Source of the DNA: VFZP01 sp043755595
GTDB lineage: Bacteria; Acidobacteriota; Terriglobia; Bryobacterales; Bryobacteraceae
NCBI GenBank assembly: GCA_043755595.1
Contig: JAYUSQ010000199.1
Coordinates: forward strand, 1-14,856
Length of the DNA: 14,856 nt
Direction of reading: 5' to 3'
Under the pieces are notes generated by a model. It saw only the letters and a program-made list of their open reading frames with translations, was not told the DNA's origin and did not search any database. This document shows positions 1 through 5,884 of this stretch, in pieces; the first letter of the stretch is position 1; each line of letters begins with the position of its first letter. The position numbers and the translations under genes are program-made.

Positions 1-77
1 ACGCCGTTCTGGCTTTACGTTGCTGCTATCTCAACGGTCGCTTCGAGGACTACTGGGATAACCGCCGGGCCGCTTGA
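1..77 (+). CDS. C-terminal tail of an unidentified protein, possibly an IS transposase (partial)
   Basis: The reading frame starting at base 3 is open from the window edge to a TGA at 75-77 and encodes about 24 residues ending in LNGRFEDYWDNRRAA. The aromatic and charged Asp-Tyr-Trp-Asp tail followed by a stop resembles the C-terminal end of some transposases of multi-copy insertion sequences (an ISKra4-like family is one thought), but the fragment is too short to assign. The frame starting at base 1 is also open further to the right, so the frame choice rests on peptide character only. The 69 bases between this stop and the convergent stop at 147 show no gene. If this is a transposase, the right IS end should lie around 78-146; I could not identify a terminal inverted repeat because the left end is outside the window. 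Confidence 0.3.
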   Translation, partial: AVLALRCCYLNGRFEDYWDNRRAA

Positions 78-146
78 CCCACTTTTATGTCGCCCACCCT
101 CAGACAAACCTGAGCGCGAACCGCCGCCGATTTTCACAGGTTGGCC

Positions 147-1196
147 CTACCTTGTGAGACTTTGGAGTGCAGAGGCGTGGGCGGCAAAGACTCCGGCCAG
201 CTCCTGAAGGTCTACGCTTCGGGTGTAAGCGTCTTCGGGCTCCTTGGCGGGCTGCCGCTTTCCGCCGGCAGGCCGGATGTGGATGGAGTCGAATCGAATG
301 CGGTAGTTTGGATCTTCGCGCATGCGTTTGGCCTGGTTCCTGGCGGGATGGACGTTCGCGCCTTCTCCGGTGACCAGGATTACGGCGTTAGCCGCGAGTT
401 TTCGATCGATACGCTGGATTTCTCGATAGGCCGTTTCAAGCGACGCAGCCCGGTTGGATTCCCGACCGTATTCTTTGTCGCAGCCGATCCGCGAGACTAG
501 CGCCTTCAGGGAGTTCGGACCGGAGCCTTTGAAGTCTGTCGAAGCGGGATACACAATGGAGGCCGCCTGGCCGAATGACACGACCCCGATGCTGTCGTAG
601 GGGCTGAAGTAATCGGGTATTTGACTGGCAGCGAACATCATTGCTTCGCAACGGCTTGGGGCGTTTGGCGGTTTTGCCGCCGATTTGTCGAGAACCACTA
701 CCAGAACCAGATTCCGGCGAGTTGCTTTGCCTTCGACCGATACCGGGACATGGGTGACTCCCCAAAATTTCATGAAATACACCGGCGCCGCCACTTCGGC
801 CAGAACCGAGACGAGCAACTCTCCGTTGGGCCGTCCAGCCTCCATCGAACGGTTGAAACCAGTGGAAATAGTAGTGTGCGCTGGATCGACGCCCAGGTAG
901 TTGGCGGGAAAACCGGCGCTCAAAAAACGGCGCGCCGATTCGGTGGCCTTCGCGTTGGCATCGGCAATGTCGACCCCGAGACTGACATCGCGAACGGCCG
1001 CCAACGCTGCGGAGTTAGCAGCGGAGCTAAGCCGTCCGCGAATCGAAAAGAGCACAAGCGCGTCGACAGCCATCCCCATGATCGACACGATGAACACCAT
1101 CATTAGACTGGTGAGGGCCAGGGCAAACCCTTGTCGCCGTGCGCGCCGGTTACGGCTGACATAGCTCCGGGTTGTGGCCACGACCGAACTCGGCAT
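147..1196 (-). CDS. TadG-like pilus-assembly protein with degenerate VWA domain
   Basis: The 349-residue protein starts with a basic cytoplasmic stretch (about residues 1-23, rich in Arg) and one hydrophobic segment (about 24-50) with the GMAVDALVLF pattern typical of TadE/TadG-type Flp-pilus proteins. The segment is followed by SAANSAALAAVRD, the usual post-membrane motif of the family. Residues about 160-280 resemble a von Willebrand A fold: LVLVVVLDKSAAK for strand 1 and AVILVTGEGA for the later strand. The metal-ion-dependent adhesion site is degenerate: DxSxS reads D170-K-S172-A-A174, and the usual TDG reads TGE. It would sit in the inner membrane with the VWA part outside. It starts 4 bp after the stop of the TadE-like gene at 1201, so the two are probably co-transcribed. 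No TadA/B/C, RcpA or Flp pilin gene is in the window, so the pilus role is inferred from family. Confidence 0.78.
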   Translation of the reverse strand: MPSSVVATTRSYVSRNRRARRQGFALALTSLMMVFIVSIMGMAVDALVLFSIRGRLSSAANSAALAAVRDVSLGVDIADANAKATESARRFLSAGFPANYLGVDPAHTTISTGFNRSMEAGRPNGELLVSVLAEVAAPVYFMKFWGVTHVPVSVEGKATRRNLVLVVVLDKSAAKPPNAPSRCEAMMFAASQIPDYFSPYDSIGVVSFGQAASIVYPASTDFKGSGPNSLKALVSRIGCDKEYGRESNRAASLETAYREIQRIDRKLAANAVILVTGEGANVHPARNQAKRMREDPNYRIRFDSIHIRPAGGKRQPAKEPEDAYTRSVDLQELAGVFAAHASALQSLTR

Positions 1197-1200
1197 GGGA

Positions 1201-1881
1201 TTAGCTGATGTCTCGAATCTGAACCGAGTCGACGTCGATGAGGTAGGGCACTCTGAGGTCGGAAACGTCGGTAAACATCTCGGCGACGCTCACCGATTCG
1301 TCGTCCTTCAGCGCGGCAAACGCAGGCTTACCCTGGGCGCCTTTCAGGTCAGAGGCCCGGTTACCGGCGATCGAAACGATGTCGGCGTCTGTCAGCCCGC
1401 CGCTTACACCACGCTCTGAGATTGGCGTGCCCGCGCCACTCTGCCAGCGCTGCTTGTTGCCGATGACGATTCGGCTGGCGATGACAAATTTTTGGTAGTT
1501 GGGGCAAGCGGCGGGGTCGCCATTCCAATTCGCAATACCCCGAGCGCAGGTCTTGCGGCCAACCTTGATAACCCTGGTCAGAATCAAGGCTCCCTTGCCG
1601 TTGGGATTCGGGATCGATGCGGTGCCCGGGAGGCTCAAACCCAAACCTGCGGCACTGCGAAGGATCAAGGTTTGGCTTTGAGGATCGGCCATGTTGACGC
1701 CGAGCGCGGCGAGACCATTGGCATCTCGACAGACCGATCCCGCCCGCAGTGCCCGTGATAATCCACTGCCAAGCGAGACAGCCCCTATCACCAACCCAAA
1801 GAAGAGGGGGGCCACCACAACAAGCGCAAGGGCCGCTTTGGTTTTATCGTTTCGGTTTCCGAGAACAGGTTCCTGTGACAT
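1201..1881 (-). CDS. TadE-like membrane-anchored protein
   Basis: The 226-residue protein has a short charged N terminus, one strong hydrophobic segment (about residues 16-40, LALVVVAPLFFGLVIGAV) and then LSRALRAGSVCRDANGLAALGV, in the place where TadE/TadG-type pseudopilins carry their Ala-rich helix. The rest is extracytoplasmic with cysteines at 51, 112 and 126 and no catalytic motif I recognise. It begins at ATG with a purine-rich stretch (GAAGGGGTGAAAGC) just upstream that could serve as ribosome-binding site. Its stop is 4 bp from the start of the VWA/TadG-like gene, indicating one transcript. The usual N-terminal RxxG-hxxEF TadE signature is not obvious, so it may be a divergent partner protein found beside TadG rather than true TadE. 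Confidence 0.65.
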   Translation of the reverse strand: MSQEPVLGNRNDKTKAALALVVVAPLFFGLVIGAVSLGSGLSRALRAGSVCRDANGLAALGVNMADPQSQTLILRSAAGLGLSLPGTASIPNPNGKGALILTRVIKVGRKTCARGIANWNGDPAACPNYQKFVIASRIVIGNKQRWQSGAGTPISERGVSGGLTDADIVSIAGNRASDLKGAQGKPAFAALKDDESVSVAEMFTDVSDLRVPYLIDVDSVQIRDIS

Positions 1882-2089
1882 CTGCTTTCACCCCTTCGAG
1901 ACCGAGCGAGAGCGGCAACGCGCTTCCACCGGGGGCCTCGCTGGTTTTATCAATTGGTTACGCCCATTGTGCGCGATGCCAGCCGCGGTTGTAAGTAGGC
2001 GAAAACCCAAGGGGCTTAGTCCTTTGGACAGGACTGCTCCTAGGGATATGCCTGAGTTTTAAGGTTTGGCAGGGGCCGACGGCGTGCGT
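1882..2089 (-). promoter_or_regulatory. Leader region of the Tad-like operon with nested inverted repeats
   Basis: This 208-bp gap lies upstream of the TadE-like gene and downstream of the beta-propeller gene on the same strand. It contains AGTCC at 2018-2022 that can pair with GGACT at 2031-2035 (8-nt loop) or, through GTCC, with GGAC at 2026-2029 (TTT loop), two mutually exclusive small hairpins. A short palindrome-like TCCTAGGGA follows. No convincing -35/-10 pair was identified. The region probably carries the operon promoter and may hold a small structured leader or operator. Confidence 0.35.
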
Positions 2090-3295
2090 TTAGGGTTGCA
2101 ACCGGAAGCAGTAGAGGGAATTCTGATCACGGATGAAGAGGCTGCCGTTGGCCACCACGGGATGAGCCCACAAGGGTTTGCCTGACAACTCCAGTGAAAA
2201 GCGCGAGATCTCCTGGTAGCTTCCGATACCGATTTTTACCAAAGCGACAACGCCGTTTTCACCGGCTACAATCAAATGGCCGTCGGCATACACCACGGAG
2301 CCCTTCCCGGTGGACCGGTCGCGCCATGCTACTTCACCGTTGTCCCACTTCATCGCGGTGAGAATGGAGCTGTTGAAACCGTAGAGGTAGTCTTTGTGCA
2401 GAATCGATGTGGCGTGATGGTTCTTCATCTCGCGGCTGAAGTAAACCTCGGTGGCTTTCACGCCCGCACCCGTCGACTCCAACTTCAGCAGCGCGCAGCC
2501 GGTTCCATAGTCGGATGAGAGAAAAACACGATCACCGGAGACGATCGGCGTCGCAACGTTGGCCGTGCGGTTGGAGACCTTGCCGTAGCTCCACAACAGC
2601 TCTCCGTTGTCGGCCCGCAGGCCCACGGCGCCGCTGGCGGTAAAAGCGACATACGATCTGGTTGGGCCAACTGTCGCAACCGACACCGAGGAATAGCCGG
2701 CGCTGTCGCTTTGCGACTTCCAAATTACTTTACCGGTCGTCTTGTCGAGCGCCACGACGGAATGGCCTCCGCCACCCGGCGTCACGACGATTTTGTTGCC
2801 GTCGATGAGCGGCGATTCGCTGTAGCCCCAATGTGGAATCGATCCACCGAACTGGGTGACGAAATCGGCTTTCCAAAGCGGCTTGCCGGTTTTCGTGTCC
2901 AGGCAAACAAGTTTGCCATCGGCGGTAATCGCCCAGAGCCGATCGCCTTCGATAGTGGGCACTCCGCGCGGCCCGTCGCCGCGACGCTCGTTGAACGCCT
3001 CGCCGGCGGCCGTTTCCCACACCTTTTTGCCTGTCGCTTCTTCGAGCGCGATCACGTATTCGGTGTTGTCCCTCTGGCCCATCGTGTAGATGCGGCCTTG
3101 CGCCACCGCGACAGTGGAATAGCCACTGCCCAGACCCTCGGCAGTCCACTTTTTCGATGGACCGGCTTCGGGCCACTTCTGGAACAATCCGGTTTCGATC
3201 GACTTACCGTCACGTTGGGCTCCGCGCCATTGCGGCCAATCTCCGGCAGAAAGGGTCAACGATAGAGCGAAGAAAGCGGCCGGGATTCGATGCAT
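2090..3295 (-). CDS. Secreted PQQ-like beta-propeller repeat protein
   Basis: The 401-residue protein has a Sec signal peptide (about residues 1-17) and then GDWPQWRGAQRDGKS, the opening typical of acidobacterial and planctomycetal PQQ-like propeller proteins. Successive blades end with the sheet-closing pattern TGKxxW or NGExxW: TGKKVWE (88), TGKPLWK (136), TGKVIWK (187), NGELLWS (230) and NGEVAWR (319). There is no cytochrome domain, no CC disulphide and no catalytic Asp motif of PQQ dehydrogenases, so it may be a BamB-like or substrate-binding propeller rather than an enzyme. Its ATG lies 15 bp after the stop of the small gene at 3311, and an AGGAG ribosome-binding sequence overlaps that stop, so the two genes look co-transcribed. 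Substrate and role are unknown. Confidence 0.85.
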   Translation of the reverse strand: MHRIPAAFFALSLTLSAGDWPQWRGAQRDGKSIETGLFQKWPEAGPSKKWTAEGLGSGYSTVAVAQGRIYTMGQRDNTEYVIALEEATGKKVWETAAGEAFNERRGDGPRGVPTIEGDRLWAITADGKLVCLDTKTGKPLWKADFVTQFGGSIPHWGYSESPLIDGNKIVVTPGGGGHSVVALDKTTGKVIWKSQSDSAGYSSVSVATVGPTRSYVAFTASGAVGLRADNGELLWSYGKVSNRTANVATPIVSGDRVFLSSDYGTGCALLKLESTGAGVKATEVYFSREMKNHHATSILHKDYLYGFNSSILTAMKWDNGEVAWRDRSTGKGSVVYADGHLIVAGENGVVALVKIGIGSYQEISRFSLELSGKPLWAHPVVANGSLFIRDQNSLYCFRLQP

Positions 3296-3310
3296 CTCTT
3301 GGAAGGACTC

Positions 3311-3817
3311 CTATTTTTTGAGGGAACCGATCATCTTGTCGAAACTCAACCTCGCCGCTTTGACTGTCTTGGCCGGTCCGGTCAGCTTGAAAAACACATT
3401 CCCCTCTGGTGCTTCGACGATGACGCCGACCAATTGGTAACCCGGCTTGGCCGCCTTGTTGGGTTGCATGGGGCCACCGGCCAGGAACGTTCCGCCGTGC
3501 TCGACCGTGGTGACAGCGAAGCCAGCGACGGTTTGTTTCTTGGCCTGAGGCGGTGTGGCGGGCTTCTCCTGGAATTGGCCTAGCCAGCGGTCGACATTGG
3601 CCTGCACGCCTCCGCCTTGGCCGGGACCGAAGTAGAAGACCGCACACTCGGCTGCTTCGCTATCGCCTGCGGCGGCGGGCACCTCATAAGTCGCTGCACG
3701 CATTGGGCGCTGGGCTTGCGGTTTCCAAGCGGATGGAGGAGCCCATTGGACCCCTGCGGCCGAGTCGGCAAGCAAGGGGAATGTAGAGATAGCGAAGAAA
3801 ATGGCTAGGCGAATCAC
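3311..3817 (-). CDS. Small secreted conserved-type hypothetical protein
   Basis: I chose the GTG at 3817 as start, giving 168 residues, because it places a clean signal peptide (VIRLAIFFAISTFPLLADS) at the N terminus. The open frame continues upstream to 4435 but there it runs antisense through the tRNA-Arg gene and the decayed toxin-antitoxin genes. The mature protein has the pattern WxPPxxWKPQ, PMRAATYEVP, AVFYFGPGQGGG and VDRWLGQF, with an ordered C-terminal half (VFFKLTGPAKTV, FDKMIGSLKK). I recall this architecture in hypothetical proteins of Acidobacteria and Planctomycetes but cannot name the family, and no catalytic motif is visible. It precedes the beta-propeller gene by 15 bp, so the pair is likely one operon acting outside the inner membrane. 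A TACAAT hexamer sits 6 nt upstream of the GTG. Confidence 0.72.
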   Translation of the reverse strand: MIRLAIFFAISTFPLLADSAAGVQWAPPSAWKPQAQRPMRAATYEVPAAAGDSEAAECAVFYFGPGQGGGVQANVDRWLGQFQEKPATPPQAKKQTVAGFAVTTVEHGGTFLAGGPMQPNKAAKPGYQLVGVIVEAPEGNVFFKLTGPAKTVKAARLSFDKMIGSLKK

Positions 3818-3823
3818 TCTACT

Positions 3824-3829
3824 ATTGTA
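3824..3829 (-). promoter_or_regulatory. Putative -10 element, leaderless start of the small secreted gene
   Basis: TACAAT on the minus strand ends 6 nt before the GTG start at 3817. With normal -10 spacing, transcription would begin at or within a base or two of the GTG, so the mRNA would be leaderless. There is no Shine-Dalgarno sequence in the six intervening bases (AGTAGA), which agrees. No good -35 is visible 16-18 bp upstream. Confidence 0.4.
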
Positions 3830-3870
3830 CGTTGCCAGCGCGGCGCCGCTTAGGATGTTGGTCAGGACGT

Positions 3871-3900
3871 TTGCGCCGCCGGGCCAGGCCGGGGTACAAT
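3871..3900 (+). promoter_or_regulatory. Putative sigma-70 promoter of tRNA-Arg
   Basis: TTGCGC at 3871-3876 and TACAAT at 3895-3900 are separated by 18 bp and lie 19 nt upstream of the first base of the mature tRNA, a normal spacing for a short 5' leader removed by RNase P. The -10 matches five of six consensus positions; the -35 matches only its TTG. Confidence 0.5.
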
Positions 3901-3918
3901 CACACAGTAGAAGTTTGC

Positions 3919-3995
3919 GCGCCCGTAGCTCAGCTGGATAGAGCGTCTGCCTCCGGAGCAGAAGGCCATAAGTTCGAATCTTATCGGGCGTACCA
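3919..3995 (+). tRNA. tRNA-Arg (anticodon CCG)
   Basis: A full cloverleaf is visible. The acceptor stem GCGCCCG (3919-3925) pairs with CGGGCGT (3985-3991) with one G-U at the end. T8 and A9 follow, then the D stem GCTC/GAGC. The anticodon stem TCTGC/GCAGA (3946-3950 and 3958-3962) closes the loop CTCCGGA, so the anticodon is CCG (3953-3955), reading CGG codons for arginine. The T arm is ATAAG-TTCGAAT-CTTAT. The discriminator is A at 3992 and the CCA tail is encoded at 3993-3995. It is a single isolated tRNA with its own promoter. The decayed toxin-antitoxin genes lie directly downstream, in line with the frequent use of tRNA 3' ends as insertion sites, but no duplicated 3' end was found in the window. 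Confidence 0.97.
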
Positions 3996-4154
3996 CATTT
4001 TATTTGACCTTGGCAGGCTGGGAGTTGCTGGGTTTGAAGCCGGCGAGAACCGCGCCGGTTGCCCGAGAAAGATCTACGGGCCGTGATCCGGTCGATTAAT
4101 TCTCTAGCCGCCGTGGCCACCTGCGCCGCGGCGCATGGAGCCCAGGGAGACGCG

Positions 4155-4426
4155 ATGGCCGTTGACACCCTCGCTGCCAAAGCGCATGAACTGCTTGGAC
4201 AACTCGGCCCCGGCAAACTAGCCGCTGTCGTCCATCTGCTCGAAGTCATGATCCATGACGATGAGGGCCAAGAGGAAGAACTAACCGAGGAGGACCGCCG
4301 CGCGCTCCGTGCGTCCGATGAGTACTCCGCAACGGCGGCCAGGGCATTCCTTTCGAGCGGGTGGTCGCGGGGCTCGGCTTCTCGATGGAGCAGATCCGGG
4401 GCGGCGTCAAGAACAACGAGCCGTGA
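4155..4426 (+). pseudogene. RelE-associated antitoxin gene, frameshifted
   Basis: From an ATG at 4155 with a good ribosome-binding sequence (AGGGAG, about 6 nt upstream) the frame gives MAVDTLAAKAHELLGQLGPG, then KLAAVVHLLEVM and an acidic linker ending in LTEEDRRALRASDEY. This is the typical layout of the small antitoxin that accompanies RelE/ParE-family toxins. After the TAC codon at 4323-4325 homology continues only in the next frame (GGQGIPFERVVAGLGFSMEQ) to a TGA at 4424-4426. Adding one T after 4325 restores TTC (DEYFRNGGQG) and yields a 90-residue protein of normal length. In the original frame the sequence runs on into unrelated residues up to 4490. The gene is therefore broken by one deleted base, unless this is a sequencing error. 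Confidence 0.82.
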
Positions 4427-4662
4427 AAGATTCACTTCGAGCCCAACGTCCCGGGCGAGATCGGTGACATCCCTAAGCGCACCGCCATGACCATACTCGA
4501 AGCCATCCTCCGTTACGCCGAAACCGGAGCGGGCCGCGTCAAGCCGCTATCGGGAGAGTTCGAGGCCGCCTTCGCGCCGGCAACCACCGCGTCTTCTTCA
4601 AGGAAACCGCCGATTCGATCACGATCCACCGTGTCCGCGATCACCGCGAAGCCTATCGCTGA
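4423..4662 (+). pseudogene. RelE/ParE-family toxin gene, frameshifted
   Basis: The segment HFEPNVPGEIGDIP, then MTILEAILRYAETGAG and VKPLSGEFE, is readable in one frame to about 4564. LRAGNHRVFFKETADSITIH and VRDHREAYR continue in the next frame to a TGA at 4660-4662. This is the compact RelE/ParE mRNA-interferase pattern (LSGEFE, RLRAGxxRV, then a basic His/Arg C terminus). Restoring one G at about 4565 gives GEFEGRLRAGNHRVFF. The expected start overlaps the antitoxin stop as GTGA at 4423, but GTG is also one base out of frame with HFEP. Removing one A from the AAA at 4426-4428 would give a continuous protein of about 79 residues. The toxin thus carries one certain and one probable indel and should be non-functional. 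Confidence 0.8.
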
Positions 4663-4975
4663 TCCTGGAAACGAAGGAGCGAGCCACCGGCTTTTTTGGG
4701 TTTGTCACCCGCCTGGCCCACTTCGGCTGGTTCGATTCGAACGGTATTTCCTGGAACAGTGAGGTAGTAATCGTTTTGATTATATTAGCGGCAGTCCCTG
4801 GTCTTAGTTAAAAATGATAAATCTTCCGGTGTTCCTGTCCCAGCCGGTCGAACACGAGCCTGCCTGGCGCTACACAACGCTGGAGGCGGGAGGTGGGAGA
4901 AAGTTTAACGGCTCCACGCGGATTACGCTTCGATACCGTTCACTTTGGCTGCGGGCTCTGTAAACCGTAATGGGA
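4663..4975. other. Intergenic stretch, no supported gene
   Basis: Between the decayed toxin and the RES toxin stop these 313 bases contain no gene I can support. At 4730-4742 there is a perfect 13-bp palindrome (GTTCGA-T-TCGAAC). Around 4770-4830 the sequence is locally AT-rich. A 49-codon frame at 4814-4963 (+) has no ribosome-binding site and no family resemblance. No rho-independent terminator was seen for either convergent flank. Confidence 0.6.
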
Positions 4976-5416
4976 TTAAGCCGGCGGTATCGATGAAAGC
5001 AGCCTGCTATCAAACGCAAAGGGATTGCTTTCGACGATCCTGATGGCGCCAATCATCGGATGTCCGGGATTGATGAGGTAGTTTTTTTGCCTGGGCGCCA
5101 AGACCGAGGGCACCTCCATCGCAACGGTGGATTTGCTTTCGAGCCAGTCGTCGCCGATTTGCCGGGATGCCGCTACGTCTGCCGGTTGCAGGTGGACGCG
5201 CTCGATTTCCAATGTGTCGGGAATCTCGATTAGCATTAGGATCAGTGCGGCTGGCAGCGTGTCCAAGTGCGCCAGATACTCAACAATCGCGAGGGCACTG
5301 CATGAGGCGGCATACATGACCCGTTTGCCGGGAGAGTTCCACAGCCCACCGGTGATCGCAGCACCAGCGCCGTCGAGGCCGACGTGCCTACGCTTGGTCA
5401 AGCGTACAACCCGCAT
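4976..5416 (-). CDS. RES-domain toxin (NAD+ phosphorylase family), variant active site
   Basis: The 146-residue protein spans a full compact RES domain: an N-terminal Arg-rich strand, TGGLWNSPGKRVMYAAS (residues 22-38), LAIVEYLAHLD (42-52), WLESKSTVAMEVPSVLAPRQ (91-110), NYLINPGHP (112-120) and the closing PFAFDSRLL (132-140). Family members of this type degrade NAD+ by phosphorolysis and are held inactive by an Xre/DUF2384 antitoxin. Tyr35 and Glu46 fit the conserved active-site Tyr and Glu, but the family GGRWN motif reads GGLWN here, with Leu25 in place of the Arg regarded as essential. This could mean an inactive or altered enzyme. The ATG lies 3 bp after the antitoxin stop, the usual antitoxin-toxin order. 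No strong ribosome-binding site is seen, which fits translational coupling. Confidence 0.88.
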   Translation of the reverse strand: MRVVRLTKRRHVGLDGAGAAITGGLWNSPGKRVMYAASCSALAIVEYLAHLDTLPAALILMLIEIPDTLEIERVHLQPADVAASRQIGDDWLESKSTVAMEVPSVLAPRQKNYLINPGHPMIGAIRIVESNPFAFDSRLLSSIPPA

Positions 5417-5419
5417 TGG

Positions 5420-5827
5420 CTAGGCGAGCACTCCGTGCTCAATTCTCAGGAGCAGGTTCTTAACTCGCGCGTAGCCGTTTTCTTCTCCAATGAGATCGAT
5501 TGGCGGGCGGCCGTCGGTCGCAGCATTAATTCGGGAGAGCCACCTTGCCGCTTTGGACTCGTCTTCGAATACTGCTGTGGCGAGTACGGTAATCTCCTCG
5601 ATTTGGGCTGTCGGGAGGTGACTCTCGATCCAGTGCCGGACCAGCGTTTCGCGAGGCCCCTCTGCCTTGAACTCAAACTTGCGCGCAGGTGCTAGTTCAG
5701 GGCTGGTAATCGCCCAATCCACGGATTTTACAGCGAGAAACGTTCCCGGCGGTAGACGAATTGCGACCGGGCCCGGAAATTCTTCCGTGGGTGTCTCTAT
5801 CAGAACTGACTTTTCCACTTCGGCCAT
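5420..5827 (-). CDS. Xre/MbcA/ParS-type antitoxin with DUF2384 toxin-binding domain
   Basis: The C-terminal 55 residues of this 135-residue protein match the toxin-binding domain of RES and MbcT-type antitoxins: ATAVFEDESKAARWLSR (about 84-99), GRPPIDLIGEENG (106-118) and VKNLLLRIEHGVLA (122-135). It should bind the RES toxin encoded 3 bp downstream. The first about 75 residues (FPGPVAIRLPPGTFLAVKSV, then APARKFEFKAEG) show no helix-turn-helix of the Xre type, which most antitoxins of this family carry before the DUF2384 domain. The start at 5827 is supported by AAGGTG 3-8 nt upstream. A perfect 6-bp inverted repeat (5844-5860) lies just upstream of the start. It is 57 bp downstream of the PQQ dehydrogenase stop on the same strand, so read-through expression is possible. 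Confidence 0.82.
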   Translation of the reverse strand: MAEVEKSVLIETPTEEFPGPVAIRLPPGTFLAVKSVDWAITSPELAPARKFEFKAEGPRETLVRHWIESHLPTAQIEEITVLATAVFEDESKAARWLSRINAATDGRPPIDLIGEENGYARVKNLLLRIEHGVLA

Positions 5828-5836
5828 TTCACCTTC

Positions 5837-5860
5837 ACTATACCTGTTCCGGCAGAACAG
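5837..5860 (-). promoter_or_regulatory. Putative -10 element abutting an inverted repeat (candidate operator)
   Basis: On the minus strand CTGTTC-TGCCG-GAACAG (5860-5844) is a perfect 6-bp inverted repeat with a 5-bp centre. It is followed after one base by TATAGT (5842-5837), which ends 9 nt before the antitoxin ATG. Toxin-antitoxin operons of this family are commonly autoregulated through inverted repeats overlapping the promoter, so this is the natural operator candidate. The -10 and the AAGGTG ribosome-binding sequence compete for the same short space, so the -10 call is uncertain. Confidence 0.42.
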
Positions 5861-5884
5861 CGGCCAGCTCGAACTTGTCCCACC

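Noticed and set aside
1882..2089. Cyclic-di-GMP riboswitch in the Tad-like leader
   Set aside because: Pilus leaders can carry GEMM riboswitches, but I could not match the GEMM core segments on the minus strand.
3996..4154. Sigma-54 promoter upstream of the decayed antitoxin (TGGCAG...GTTGC)
   Set aside because: The GG and GC elements are spaced too far apart for a -24/-12 promoter.
3818..4435. N-terminal extension of the small secreted protein frame on the minus strand
   Set aside because: It crosses the tRNA-Arg gene and the antisense of the antitoxin; the signal peptide at 3817 marks the real start.
4814..4963. 49-codon plus-strand frame in the intergenic stretch
   Set aside because: No ribosome-binding site, no recognisable family, and it ends just before the convergent RES stop; chance is the simpler reading.
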